This document shows, one piece after another, positions 1 to 6,788 of a stretch of DNA of 64,000 nt. The translations under genes were made by a program, and so were the position numbers. Source of the DNA: Micromonospora sp. NBRC 110009 (GTDB taxonomy: Bacteria; Actinomycetota; Actinomycetes; Mycobacteriales; Micromonosporaceae); assembly GCF_030518795.1 (NCBI RefSeq), contig NZ_CP130427.1:2790001-2854000 (forward strand), read 5' to 3'. The first letter of the stretch is position 1. Each line of letters opens with the position of its first letter. The notes below the pieces were generated by a model. It made no database searches. It saw only the letters and a list, made by a program, of their open reading frames with translations, and had not been told where the DNA came from.

Positions 1-1
1 C

Positions 2-595
2 GTCCGGGCCGACCACGGCGACGTGTGCGACCTGGACCATCCGGGCACCCCGTCGTCCACCGTCTGCCTGCTCCGGGAGGGCGGCGACCAGGCCGACTAC
101 CTGGTGCTCTGTGACAGTCCGCTGGTGCTGGACACCGGCAGCGAGGTGACCGTCGTCGCCGACGAACGGCTGGCCGCCGCCACGGCGGACCTGCGCCGGA
201 CCGCCGACACGCTGCCCGGCGACGGCGCCGACGCGGCGACCCGGTTCCACCGGTCGGTGACCGTGCAGCGGGCGCGGATGAACCGGACGCACGGTTACTG
301 GGCCGCCGCCGCGGACCCGGACGCCGCGTACCACGCGGTGACCGGGACGGTGCCGCTGCGCGGTCCCGGAGCGCTGCGCCGTGCGGCGCTGCTCACCGAC
401 GGCGCGTCCTGCGCGGTGGAGGAGTTCGGCCTCTTCGACTGGTCGGGGCTGCTGGACGTGGCGACCGCGGAGGGGCCGGAGGGGCTGATCGGCCGGGTCC
501 GGGCCGCCGAGCGGGACCATCCGGACCGGCTGCGCCGGCACAAGCGGACGGACGACGCCTCGGTGTCGCTGTGCGAGTTCGACGCTGCGGAGTGA
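2..595 (+). CDS. Protein phosphatase 2C-like protein, C-terminal part
   Basis: The reading frame is open from the first full codon of the window, so the start lies upstream and only the last 197 residues are seen. The C-terminus holds an Asp-Asp motif (RTDDASVSLCEF) of the kind that binds metal near the end of PPM/PP2C serine/threonine phosphatases, and other parts resemble the actinobacterial 'protein phosphatase 2C domain' proteins. A first in-frame ATG at 23 is probably internal. If the call is right, it would remove phosphate from Ser/Thr residues in the cytoplasm. Family is inferred from short motifs; the catalytic N-terminal half is not visible. Confidence 0.55.
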   Translation, partial: VRADHGDVCDLDHPGTPSSTVCLLREGGDQADYLVLCDSPLVLDTGSEVTVVADERLAAATADLRRTADTLPGDGADAATRFHRSVTVQRARMNRTHGYWAAAADPDAAYHAVTGTVPLRGPGALRRAALLTDGASCAVEEFGLFDWSGLLDVATAEGPEGLIGRVRAAERDHPDRLRRHKRTDDASVSLCEFDAAE

Positions 596-744
596 GCACG
601 TTCACCGAAGAACGGCCGGTCGGCTGACAACTGAGCGTGAGGTGGAACACCCGGGGGGTACGACCGGACGGCACCCTCCGCCGGACCGGCAGTCCCCGGG
701 CAAAGGGGTGGACTTGGGCCGGTAGGGGCGGCAGACTGCGGCTC

Positions 745-1254
745 GTGAAGGGTGCGGTACGACTGGAGCCGGTGGACGAGCGGAACCTGGAGCCGTTGCT
801 CTCCGTAGCGGCCGCCGAGGCCGAGCCCGAGGACGTCATGCCCCCGGTGGAGGCCCCGGCCGGGTGGTCGCTCGCCCGTCGGGACGCGTTCCGCGAGTTC
901 CACCGGGCGAGCTTCGGCGGGCTGGACGGCCCGACCCGCACCCGGATGTACGCGATCGTCGCCGGCGGCGAGGTGGTCGGCATGGTCCGGATGACCCGCT
1001 GCGCCGAGCCGGGGACCGTGGAGACGGGGATGTGGCTGGGGCGTTCGGCCCGGGGCCAGGGCCTCGGCGCGGCCGCCCTGCGCGAGTTGCTGAACGCGGC
1101 CGCGGCGGCCGGGATGCGAACCGTGGTGGCCGAGACGACCCCGGACAATCCGGGGGCAATTTCCGTTCTCAAGAAATGCGGCGCAGAATTGCGTGAAGAG
1201 GGCGGAAAATTGCGCGCGAAAATGTGCCTCGATTCCGCATTGCCGGCTCGCTGA
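745..1254 (+). CDS. GNAT family N-acetyltransferase
   Basis: A 169-residue single-domain GNAT protein, the usual size. The acetyl-CoA pyrophosphate loop is visible as RSARGQGLGAAALREL, followed by a typical C-terminal half (TTPDNPGAISVLKKCGAEL). Substrate unknown; RimJ/RimL-like proteins with this layout modify amino groups of proteins or small amines. The frame stays open to 637, but GTG 745 is preferred: the conserved fold begins there and a CAGACT box at 732-737 ends 7 bases before it, the leaderless pattern seen repeatedly here. The last 25 codons are richer in A and T than the rest of the window, running into an AT-richer intergenic region. Confidence 0.8.
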   Translation: MKGAVRLEPVDERNLEPLLSVAAAEAEPEDVMPPVEAPAGWSLARRDAFREFHRASFGGLDGPTRTRMYAIVAGGEVVGMVRMTRCAEPGTVETGMWLGRSARGQGLGAAALRELLNAAAAAGMRTVVAETTPDNPGAISVLKKCGAELREEGGKLRAKMCLDSALPAR

Positions 1255-1394
1255 CGTTCTTTGCTTGCCTTCGGGTAACTATCTCCTTTTCGCTGCTCAA
1301 GACGGCTTGTCTGACCGCTTTGCGAAGTATTGTCCTCCTCCGTGCCGCCTATCCGACTGCGCTGTGACGTACCCGCCGGAATAGGGCTGGAAAG

Positions 1395-1419
1395 GTTTTG
1401 CGATCGGGGCCCCGGGTAC
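1395..1419 (+). promoter_or_regulatory. SigB-type promoter of the gas vesicle operon
   Basis: GTTT (1395-1398), a 15-base spacer and GGGTAC (1414-1419) match the actinobacterial SigB/SigF consensus GNNT-N14-16-GGGTAC/T. It predicts a transcript start near 1426 and a leader of about 115 bases before the first operon gene at 1543. The region 1255-1542 holds no gene I can support. The link to stress-induced expression is inferred from the consensus. Confidence 0.55.
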
Positions 1420-1542
1420 TGCCCGCCGGGTCCGCTGATTCGGGACGCCGGTCGCAGGCCCTATCCGCTGATCCCCGGTAGCTGATCCGGGCCTGCTCCA
1501 CGCACGAGGTGTTTGCTTCCGCCGGGGAGCGAAGGAGAACAG

Positions 1543-1992
1543 ATGAAGAGCGGAGCTCGGATCGCCCTGGCGGTCGGTTTCGGCTATGTCGTCGGCCGCC
1601 GCAGGAAGTTGCGTACCGCCCTGACCCTGGCCGCCGCCGTGGCCGCGGGACGGGCCAGCAAGAACCCCGGCGGCCTGCTGAAGTACGGCACGGACCTGCT
1701 GACGTCCCCCCACTTGGGCAGCCTGACCAGGTTGGGCGGACCGCTCGCCACGGCGGGCAAGGCGGCGGCCAGCGCGGCCGCCGGCGGTGGCATCGACGCG
1801 CTGAGTGGCAAGCTGCGCGACAGCGCCGACGCCCTGCGCCGGAAGTCCGCCGGACGGACCGGCGAGCGGCCGGAGTCGGCGGAGCGCTCCGTTCCGGACG
1901 AGGAGCCCGAGCTCGACGAGCAGCCGGAGGCGTGGGAGGACGAGGACCGGGCCGGGCGCCCGGTCGCCGCGCGCCGACAGCGGGGGCGGTGA
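1543..1992 (+). CDS. Gas vesicle operon accessory protein (GvpY-like position)
   Basis: First gene of the gas vesicle operon; 149 residues. ATG 1543 has a good ribosome site (AAGGAG at 1531-1536). The N-terminus is weakly hydrophobic (IALAVGFGYVVGRRRKLRTAL), then small/basic, and the last 50 residues are strongly acidic (EEPELDEQPEAWEDEDRAG). I recognise no catalytic motif. Streptomyces gas vesicle clusters carry two extra genes, gvpY and gvpZ, and this gene with the next may correspond to them, but that rests on position. It is followed after 2 bases by the SRPBCC gene, so the two are co-translated. A membrane or vesicle-surface association is possible; function unknown. Confidence 0.7.
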   Translation: MKSGARIALAVGFGYVVGRRRKLRTALTLAAAVAAGRASKNPGGLLKYGTDLLTSPHLGSLTRLGGPLATAGKAAASAAAGGGIDALSGKLRDSADALRRKSAGRTGERPESAERSVPDEEPELDEQPEAWEDEDRAGRPVAARRQRGR

Positions 1993-1994
1993 CC

Positions 1995-3188
1995 ATGGCG
2001 ACCCACAACCTCGCCGACAAGGCGCGCGACCAGCTCGGCGGCGAGCTGCGCAACCTCGCCGCCGCCATCGGGGAGCGGGCGGTGCAGGTGGTGACCGAGC
2101 GGGTCACCGGGGCCACCGGCCGGCTCAGCGAGTACGCCAAGCAGGGCGGCGGTCCCGGCCTGGTCGCCGCCGCCACCGGCGCGCAGAAGCTCGCCGAGGG
2201 CCACTCCCCGATGAGGGCCATGTTGCATGCCGGCCTGGCCGGCGGTAAGGAGAAGTTGATGTCGGCGTTCGGCGGCGGCGGCAAGGGCGGCAAGGGCGGC
2301 GGCAAGAAGCTCAAGGTCACCAACATCGTCGAGACGATCGAGGTCGGCGTGCCGGTCCGGGTCGCGTACAACCAGTGGACGACCTTCGGCGACTTTCCGA
2401 GCTTCATGAAGAAGGTGGAGCAGGCCGACTGCGAGTCCGACGAGAAGATGACCTGGAAGGCGCAGGTCTTCTGGTCGCACCGGAGCTGGGAGTCGACCAT
2501 CGTCCGGCAGATCCCGGACCGCCTCATCCACTGGCGGTCCAAGGGTGAGAAGGGCTCGGTCGACGGCACGGTCAGCTTCCACGAGGTCGGCCCGGAGCTG
2601 ACCCGGATCCTGGTCGTGCTGGAGTACCACCCGCAGGGTCTCTTCGAGCACACCGGCAACCTCTGGCGGGCCCAGGGACGCCGGGTGCGGCTGGAGCTGA
2701 AGCACTTCGTCCGGCACGTGATGACCCGGACCGTGCTCGACCCCGACTCGGTCGAGGGCTGGCGCGGCGAGATCGAGGACTCCCAGGTGGTCAAGGATCA
2801 CGAGACCGCGCTCCGCGAGGAGCAGGAGGCCCGCGAGCAGCAGGAACAGGGCCGCGCCGAGGAGCCCGAGGAGGAGCGCGAGGAGGCACCGGCGGAGGAG
2901 CGCCGGCCCGCCGAGCGTGGCCGCCGCCGGGCGCCTCAGCGCCGCCGTCCGCCCGAGGAGGAGGAGTACGAGGCCTACGACGAGGGCGACGACTTCGACG
3001 ACGAGGAGTACGCCGAGGAGCCGGAGGAAGCGGAGCAGCCGCCGCCGCGCCGCCGGCAGCCCGAGCGGGCCCGCCGCCCGCAGCGCGAGGACCGGGAACC
3101 CCGCGAGGAGCGGGCCCGCCCGGTTCGCCGTACCCCCGAAACCCCCCGACGGCCGGTGGTCCGCCGCCGGCGAGAGGAGCGTGACTGA
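1995..3188 (+). CDS. SRPBCC (START-like) gas vesicle accessory protein (GvpZ-like)
   Basis: 397 residues in three parts: an Ala/Gly-rich N-terminal 100 residues ending in a Gly/Lys linker; a START/SRPBCC ligand-binding fold at about 110-265 ([19 protein letters not shown], then a conserved [12 protein letters not shown] stretch), like 'cyclase/dehydrase' SRPBCC proteins; and a highly charged tail of 130 residues alternating Glu/Asp and Arg, probably disordered. SRPBCC proteins are known members of actinobacterial gas vesicle clusters. ATG 1995 sits 2 bases after the previous stop, and its own stop overlaps the gvpA start (TGATG). The role in vesicle assembly is not established. The charged tail could bind polyanions or other Gvp proteins. 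Confidence 0.8.
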   Translation: MATHNLADKARDQLGGELRNLAAAIGERAVQVVTERVTGATGRLSEYAKQGGGPGLVAAATGAQKLAEGHSPMRAMLHAGLAGGKEKLMSAFGGGGKGGKGGGKKLKVTNIVETIEVGVPVRVAYNQWTTFGDFPSFMKKVEQADCESDEKMTWKAQVFWSHRSWESTIVRQIPDRLIHWRSKGEKGSVDGTVSFHEVGPELTRILVVLEYHPQGLFEHTGNLWRAQGRRVRLELKHFVRHVMTRTVLDPDSVEGWRGEIEDSQVVKDHETALREEQEAREQQEQGRAEEPEEEREEAPAEERRPAERGRRRAPQRRRPPEEEEYEAYDEGDDFDDEEYAEEPEEAEQPPPRRRQPERARRPQREDREPREERARPVRRTPETPRRPVVRRRREERD

Positions 3189-3607
3189 TGACGATCGCCT
3201 CGACATCGTCTCAACCCGGCAGCGCCCTGGAACGGACCGGCGGCGGGGGAGGGGGCACCCTCGCCGACGTCGTCGAGACGGTGCTGGACAAGGGCGTGGT
3301 GATCGACGCGCAGGTGTCGGTCGCCGTGGTCGGCATCCAGCTTCTGGAGATCAACGCCCGGATCGTGATCGCCAGCGTCGAGACGTACCTCCAGTTCGCC
3401 CAGACGGTCGACCGGCTGAGCATCGTGCCGAAGGGCACCAAGGGCCTGCCGGACATCGTGGGTGACACCGCCAGTGGTGCCGCCAAGGGCAGGGCGCTGT
3501 CCGGCCTCGGCCAAGCGGCCAAAGAGATCACCGGTGTGGTCGTCGACTCCTTGGGCGACCGGGACGGCGACCGCCCCCGGCAGCGTCGCTGGGATGAGGA
3601 GCGCTGA
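3188..3607 (+). CDS. gvpA: Gas vesicle structural protein GvpA
   Basis: 139 residues. The GvpA core at about 25-72 ([19 protein letters not shown]... [14 protein letters not shown]) matches the small hydrophobic protein that forms the ribbed gas vesicle wall, with the helix-strand-strand-helix layout. A Gly-rich N-terminus and a 65-residue tail follow the actinobacterial pattern; halobacterial and cyanobacterial GvpA are only about 70-75 residues. Of the three GvpA-family members in this operon it is closest to the wall protein, because it keeps the VASVETYL helix. Odd point: the aromatic residue normally at the turn between the two strands (DAWVR or DAFVR) is Gln42 here. Starts at ATG 3188, overlapping the previous stop. 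Confidence 0.85.
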   Translation: MTIASTSSQPGSALERTGGGGGGTLADVVETVLDKGVVIDAQVSVAVVGIQLLEINARIVIASVETYLQFAQTVDRLSIVPKGTKGLPDIVGDTASGAAKGRALSGLGQAAKEITGVVVDSLGDRDGDRPRQRRWDEER

Positions 3608-3608
3608 G

Positions 3609-4364
3609 ATGGCTCAGGAAAACGGACTGTTCATCTACGGCATCGTGCCGTCCGACGTGGAGCCGACCCCGGACGCCGAGGGGGTAGGGAACCCGCCGGG
3701 CGAGGTCACCGCGATCCGGCACGGCGAACTCGCCGCGCTGGTCAGCGAGGTCGGGCTGGAGGAGCCGATGGGCCGGCCGGCCGACCTCACCGCGTACGAG
3801 CGGCTGCTGGACGGCACGGTGATGGTCGCGCCGGTGCTGCCGGTCCGGTTCGGCACGGTGGTGACGGGCGCGGACGCGGTGGAGGACCTGCTGGAGGCGC
3901 ACCACGAGCGGTTCGCCGCCGCCTTGGCCGAGCTGGAGGACCGCGTCCAGTACACCGTGCACGGGCGCTTCGACGATCGGGAGTTCATCGGCGGCTTCCT
4001 GGCCGAGAACGACGGCGCCGCCGCGCTCGCCGACCAGGTGCGCGGCCGACCGGAGGTGGAGAGCCGGGAGGCGCGGATTCGGCTCGGCGAGATGATCGGC
4101 CAGGCGGTCGAGCTGCGCCGCGAGGCGGAGAACGGCGCCCTGATCGACGCGGTGGGTCGGCACGGGGTGGCGAACGCGCCGCGCCAGCCCAGCCACGAGA
4201 TGGACGCGCTGAACGTCGCCTTCCTGGTCGGCACGGACGACGAGGAGGGGTTCATCGCGGCCGTGGAGGAGTTCGCCGAGCAGCGGCGGGAGCTGATCCG
4301 GATGCGGCTGATCGGCCCGCTCGCCCCGTACGACTTCGTCAGCGCGCACCAGTTGGTGGAGTGA
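3609..4364 (+). CDS. gvpF: Gas vesicle protein GvpF (GvpF/GvpL family)
   Basis: 251 residues, normal for GvpF/L. It begins with the family's short strand (GLFIYGIVP) and has the conserved PVLPVRFGTVV segment and the C-terminal RLIGPLAPYDFV motif found in GvpF and GvpL. These proteins are minor components that bind GvpA and act early in nucleating the vesicle. ATG 3609 begins one base after the gvpA stop, so translation is coupled. It is paired with a diverged paralogue at 5400-6215, the usual F/L pair of actinobacterial clusters. Confidence 0.88.
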   Translation: MAQENGLFIYGIVPSDVEPTPDAEGVGNPPGEVTAIRHGELAALVSEVGLEEPMGRPADLTAYERLLDGTVMVAPVLPVRFGTVVTGADAVEDLLEAHHERFAAALAELEDRVQYTVHGRFDDREFIGGFLAENDGAAALADQVRGRPEVESREARIRLGEMIGQAVELRREAENGALIDAVGRHGVANAPRQPSHEMDALNVAFLVGTDDEEGFIAAVEEFAEQRRELIRMRLIGPLAPYDFVSAHQLVE

Positions 4365-4367
4365 GCC

Positions 4368-4700
4368 GTGGACATCCTCTGGGGGCTGCTGACCCTGCCG
4401 TACGCCCCGGTGCGGGGGCTCACCGCAGCGGTGAAGGTGATCGCCCGGGAGGCGGAGTCGCAGCAGTACAACCCGGTCAACATCCGGCGGGAGCTGGAGG
4501 AACTGGACCGGGCGGCGGCGGCCGGCGAGATCACGCCGGAGGAACGCGACCGAGGCCAGCAGCGCGTCCTGGAGCGGCTCACCGTGCCGGCCGGTGACCC
4601 CGGTCGTACCCCGTCCCAGGGGACGACCGGCACCGGCCGGCGGCCGCCACCCGCCCGACGGCGGCGCGCCGACCGTCAGGGTGAGCAGCGCCGCAGGTGA
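4368..4700 (+). CDS. gvpG: Gas vesicle protein GvpG
   Basis: 110 residues. It starts with the GvpG signature, a short hydrophobic helix followed by a charged helical region (MDILWGLLTLPYAPVRG, then VIAREAESQQYNP and the RRELEELDRAAAAGEI-TPEE stretch). The last 35 residues are Pro/Arg-rich and not conserved. GvpG is a small accessory protein needed with GvpF and GvpL for vesicle formation. The start is GTG 4368, three bases after the gvpF stop; the following gene starts 10 bases after its own stop. Confidence 0.85.
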   Translation: MDILWGLLTLPYAPVRGLTAAVKVIAREAESQQYNPVNIRRELEELDRAAAAGEITPEERDRGQQRVLERLTVPAGDPGRTPSQGTTGTGRRPPPARRRRADRQGEQRRR

Positions 4701-4710
4701 GGGAGATGAG

Positions 4711-5046
4711 ATGACAGCACGGACCCGCGGCGACGGTGGCCGCGACCGGGACGACAACCCCGGCGGCCGGTACGTCGACGAGGACGATTACGAGGAGATC
4801 AGCGCGGCCGAGGCGGCCCGCGAGGGGCTGCGCCAGATCGCCGGGCTGACCGGCAAGGACCCGCTGGGGATCACCTCCATCCAGCCCACCGACGACGGCT
4901 GGCTGGTCGGGGTGGAGGTGGTCGAGGACCACCGGATTCCCGCGTCGACCGACCTGCTCGGCCTGTACGAGGTGGAGCTGGACCTGGCCGGCAGCCTGCT
5001 CGGTTACCGGCGGACGCGCCGCTACCAGCGGGGCAAGGGGGACTGA
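4711..5046 (+). CDS. gvpO: Gas vesicle protein GvpO
   Basis: 111 residues. An acidic, disordered-looking N-terminus (about 30 residues) precedes the GvpO domain: a helix (AAREGLRQIAGLTGKDPLGI), the conserved DDGWLVGVEVVED strand and the YEVELDLAGSLLGYRRTRRY end. GvpO is a minor protein essential for gas vesicles in haloarchaea and present in actinobacterial clusters; its biochemical action is unclear. ATG 4711 has GGGAGA at 4701-4706 as ribosome site. The next gene begins one base after its stop. Confidence 0.88.
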   Translation: MTARTRGDGGRDRDDNPGGRYVDEDDYEEISAAEAAREGLRQIAGLTGKDPLGITSIQPTDDGWLVGVEVVEDHRIPASTDLLGLYEVELDLAGSLLGYRRTRRYQRGKGD

Positions 5047-5047
5047 C

Positions 5048-5416
5048 ATGACGGTTGGGCGGACTCCCTCGGTGGTGCAGAACTCCGGTCAGGTGCTGCC
5101 CGCCGGGCACGAGCCGGCGAACCTGGGCGACATCCTCGAACGGGTCCTCGACCGGGGCATCGTCATCGCCGGTGACATCCGGGTCAGCCTGCTCGACATC
5201 GAGCTGCTGACGCTGAAGCTGCGGCTGGTCATCGCCTCCGTGGACACCGCGCGTCAGATCGGCATCGACTGGTGGGAGCACGACCCGTGGCTGAGCTCGC
5301 GGGCTCGCCCACCGGTCGAGCCGGGCCCGCGTGACCCCGAGGAGGTCGAGGCGTCCCGGCGGCCCCGCGCGGCCGCCCGGGCGGAGAGGGAGGAGCGGGA
5401 TGAGTACGAGGGCTGA
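5048..5416 (+). CDS. gvpJ: Gas vesicle protein GvpJ (GvpA family)
   Basis: 122 residues with a GvpA-type core (LGDILERVLDRGIVIAGDIRVSLLDIELLTLKLRLVIASVD) in which the wall-protein DAWVR turn is replaced by AGDIRVSL, the mark of GvpJ/M/S minor proteins. After the core comes the GIDWWEHDPW motif typical of GvpJ, then a charged tail. GvpJ is thought to help begin or cap the vesicle rather than form its bulk. ATG 5048 follows the gvpO stop by one base, and its last 17 bases overlap the start of gvpL. Confidence 0.87.
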   Translation: MTVGRTPSVVQNSGQVLPAGHEPANLGDILERVLDRGIVIAGDIRVSLLDIELLTLKLRLVIASVDTARQIGIDWWEHDPWLSSRARPPVEPGPRDPEEVEASRRPRAAARAEREERDEYEG

Positions 5417-6215
5417 GCCGACCCCGGCGGTGCCGGGGACCGGAAGCGGTGTCTGGCTGCACGGCGTGGTCGCCGGGGACGGTCCGGCGACGCCGACCGG
5501 GATCACCGGCATCGCCGGCACGCCGGTCCGGGCGCTGGCCGCCGCCGGCCTGGTCGCCGTGGTCAGCGACGCCCCGCTGACCGAGTACGGCGAGGAGGCG
5601 CTGCGCCGCAACCTGGAGGACCTGGCCTGGCTGGAGCGGGCCGCCCGGGCGCACCACGCGGTGGTGGCGGCGCTCTCCCGGTCCGGTGCGGTGGTGCCGG
5701 CCCGGCTCGCCACCGTGCACCGGGACGACGACCGGGTGACCCGGGTGCTGGTCGAGCGGCACGACGAACTGGCCGGCACGCTGGCCCGGCTCAGCGGCCG
5801 CGAGGAGTGGGGCGTCAAGGGGTACGTGGTGCCCGGCGCGACGCCGCGCCGCGGGGATCCGGCCGGCGAGGGCGGCGGGGCCGGAGCGGCGTACCTGCGC
5901 CGGCGGAAGGCCCAGCTCACCGCCCGGGAGGAGGGGCAGCGGGTGGCCGCCGACGCGGCGGCCGCCGTGCACACCGCCCTCGCCGGGCACGCGGCCGCCG
6001 CCCGCCGGCACGCCCCGCAGGACCGGCGGCTCTCCGGCGCGCCCACCGCGATGGTGCTCAACGGCGCGTACCTGGTCGACCGGGATCGCCTGGACGGGTT
6101 CGCCGTGCTGGTCCGCGAGCTGGCGGACCGGCACCCGGAGCTCCGGCTGGAGCCGACCGGCCCCTGGCCGCCGTACTCCTTCGTGGCGGAACCCTCGGAG
6201 TCGGCATGGGCGTGA
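5400..6215 (+). CDS. gvpL: Gas vesicle protein GvpL (GvpF/GvpL family)
   Basis: 271 residues. GvpF/L-family signatures: VWLHGVVAGDG at the N-terminus, the AVVPARLATVH segment matching the PVLPVRFG region of GvpF, the LNGAYLVDRDRLDGF strand and the PTGPWPPYSFV end. It is more diverged than the GvpF copy at 3609. An upstream in-frame ATG exists (5331), but ATG 5400 lies after a good ribosome site (GGGAGGAG at 5388-5395) and matches family length. It overlaps gvpJ upstream (17 bases) and gvpS downstream (10 bases). Confidence 0.87.
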   Translation: MSTRAEPTPAVPGTGSGVWLHGVVAGDGPATPTGITGIAGTPVRALAAAGLVAVVSDAPLTEYGEEALRRNLEDLAWLERAARAHHAVVAALSRSGAVVPARLATVHRDDDRVTRVLVERHDELAGTLARLSGREEWGVKGYVVPGATPRRGDPAGEGGGAGAAYLRRRKAQLTAREEGQRVAADAAAAVHTALAGHAAAARRHAPQDRRLSGAPTAMVLNGAYLVDRDRLDGFAVLVRELADRHPELRLEPTGPWPPYSFVAEPSESAWA

Positions 6216-6433
6216 CCCCGCTGGCGCCGAGCAGCGCCGACGACCCACTGGCCTACCGGCCGGTGGCCCTGGTCGACCTGCTCGACCGGGTGCTCGCCAC
6301 CGGGGTCGTGATCACCGGTGACATCACCCTGGCCATCGCCGACATCGACCTGGTCCGGGTGTCGTTGCGCGCGTTGATCGCGTCGGTCGGCGCGCTCGCG
6401 CCGGACCCCGCCGTGCGGGCGGTCGGGCCGTGA
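6206..6433 (+). CDS. gvpS: Small GvpA-family protein GvpS/GvpJ-like
   Basis: 75 residues, almost only the GvpA-family core (LVDLLDRVLATGVVITGDITLAIADIDLVRVSLRALIASV) without extensions. The TGDI turn places it with minor GvpJ/M/S proteins, not the wall protein. By position between gvpL and gvpK it corresponds to gvpS of Streptomyces clusters. ATG 6206 is used here; GTG 6212, two codons later, is an alternative. Both overlap the gvpL stop, so its translation depends on gvpL. Confidence 0.8.
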   Translation: MGVTPLAPSSADDPLAYRPVALVDLLDRVLATGVVITGDITLAIADIDLVRVSLRALIASVGALAPDPAVRAVGP

Positions 6434-6783
6434 CCGGGCGCGACGAGGCGGCCGAGGTGGCGGCGGCACTGGGGGAGCCGCAGTGGCAGGCACCGCGGGT
6501 CCGGCCGCTGGACCGCCGGCTCGCCATCGACCAGGACTCCGTCGAGCGGGGCCTGGCCAGCCTGGTGCTCACCGTCATCGAGCTGCTGCGCCAGCTCATG
6601 GAGCGGCAGGCGCTGCGCCGGGTCGACCTCGGCGACCTCAGCGAGGAGCAGGTCGAGCGAATCGGCACCACGCTGATGGCGTTGGAGGAGCAGATGGCCC
6701 AGCTCCGCGAATACTTCGGCCTCGCCCCCGAGGACCTCAATCTCGACCTCGGCCCGCTCGGGCCCCTGCTGCCGACCGACTGA
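6430..6783 (+). CDS. gvpK: Gas vesicle protein GvpK
   Basis: 117 residues, last gene of the operon. The GvpK domain fills most of the protein: DQDSVERGLASLVLTVIELLRQLMERQALRRV followed by LSEEQVERIGTTLMALEEQM, both highly conserved, and the end EYFGLAPEDLNLDLGPLGPLL. GvpK is an accessory protein of all gas vesicle clusters with an unclear molecular role. The start is GTG 6430, overlapping the gvpS stop (GTGA). No gvpN (MoxR-type AAA ATPase) or gvpC follows; the next gene is convergent and begins 5 bases on. Confidence 0.88.
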   Translation: MTGRDEAAEVAAALGEPQWQAPRVRPLDRRLAIDQDSVERGLASLVLTVIELLRQLMERQALRRVDLGDLSEEQVERIGTTLMALEEQMAQLREYFGLAPEDLNLDLGPLGPLLPTD

Positions 6784-6788
6784 CGCGG

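Noticed and set aside
602..612. GTTCACC-like single half-site as a PHO box
   Set aside because: No second half-site 11 bp away; only the sites near pstS and pit have proper repeats.
656..661. GGGTAC as a SigB-type -10 before the first GNAT gene
   Set aside because: No GNNT element sits 14-16 bases upstream, unlike the site at 1395-1419.
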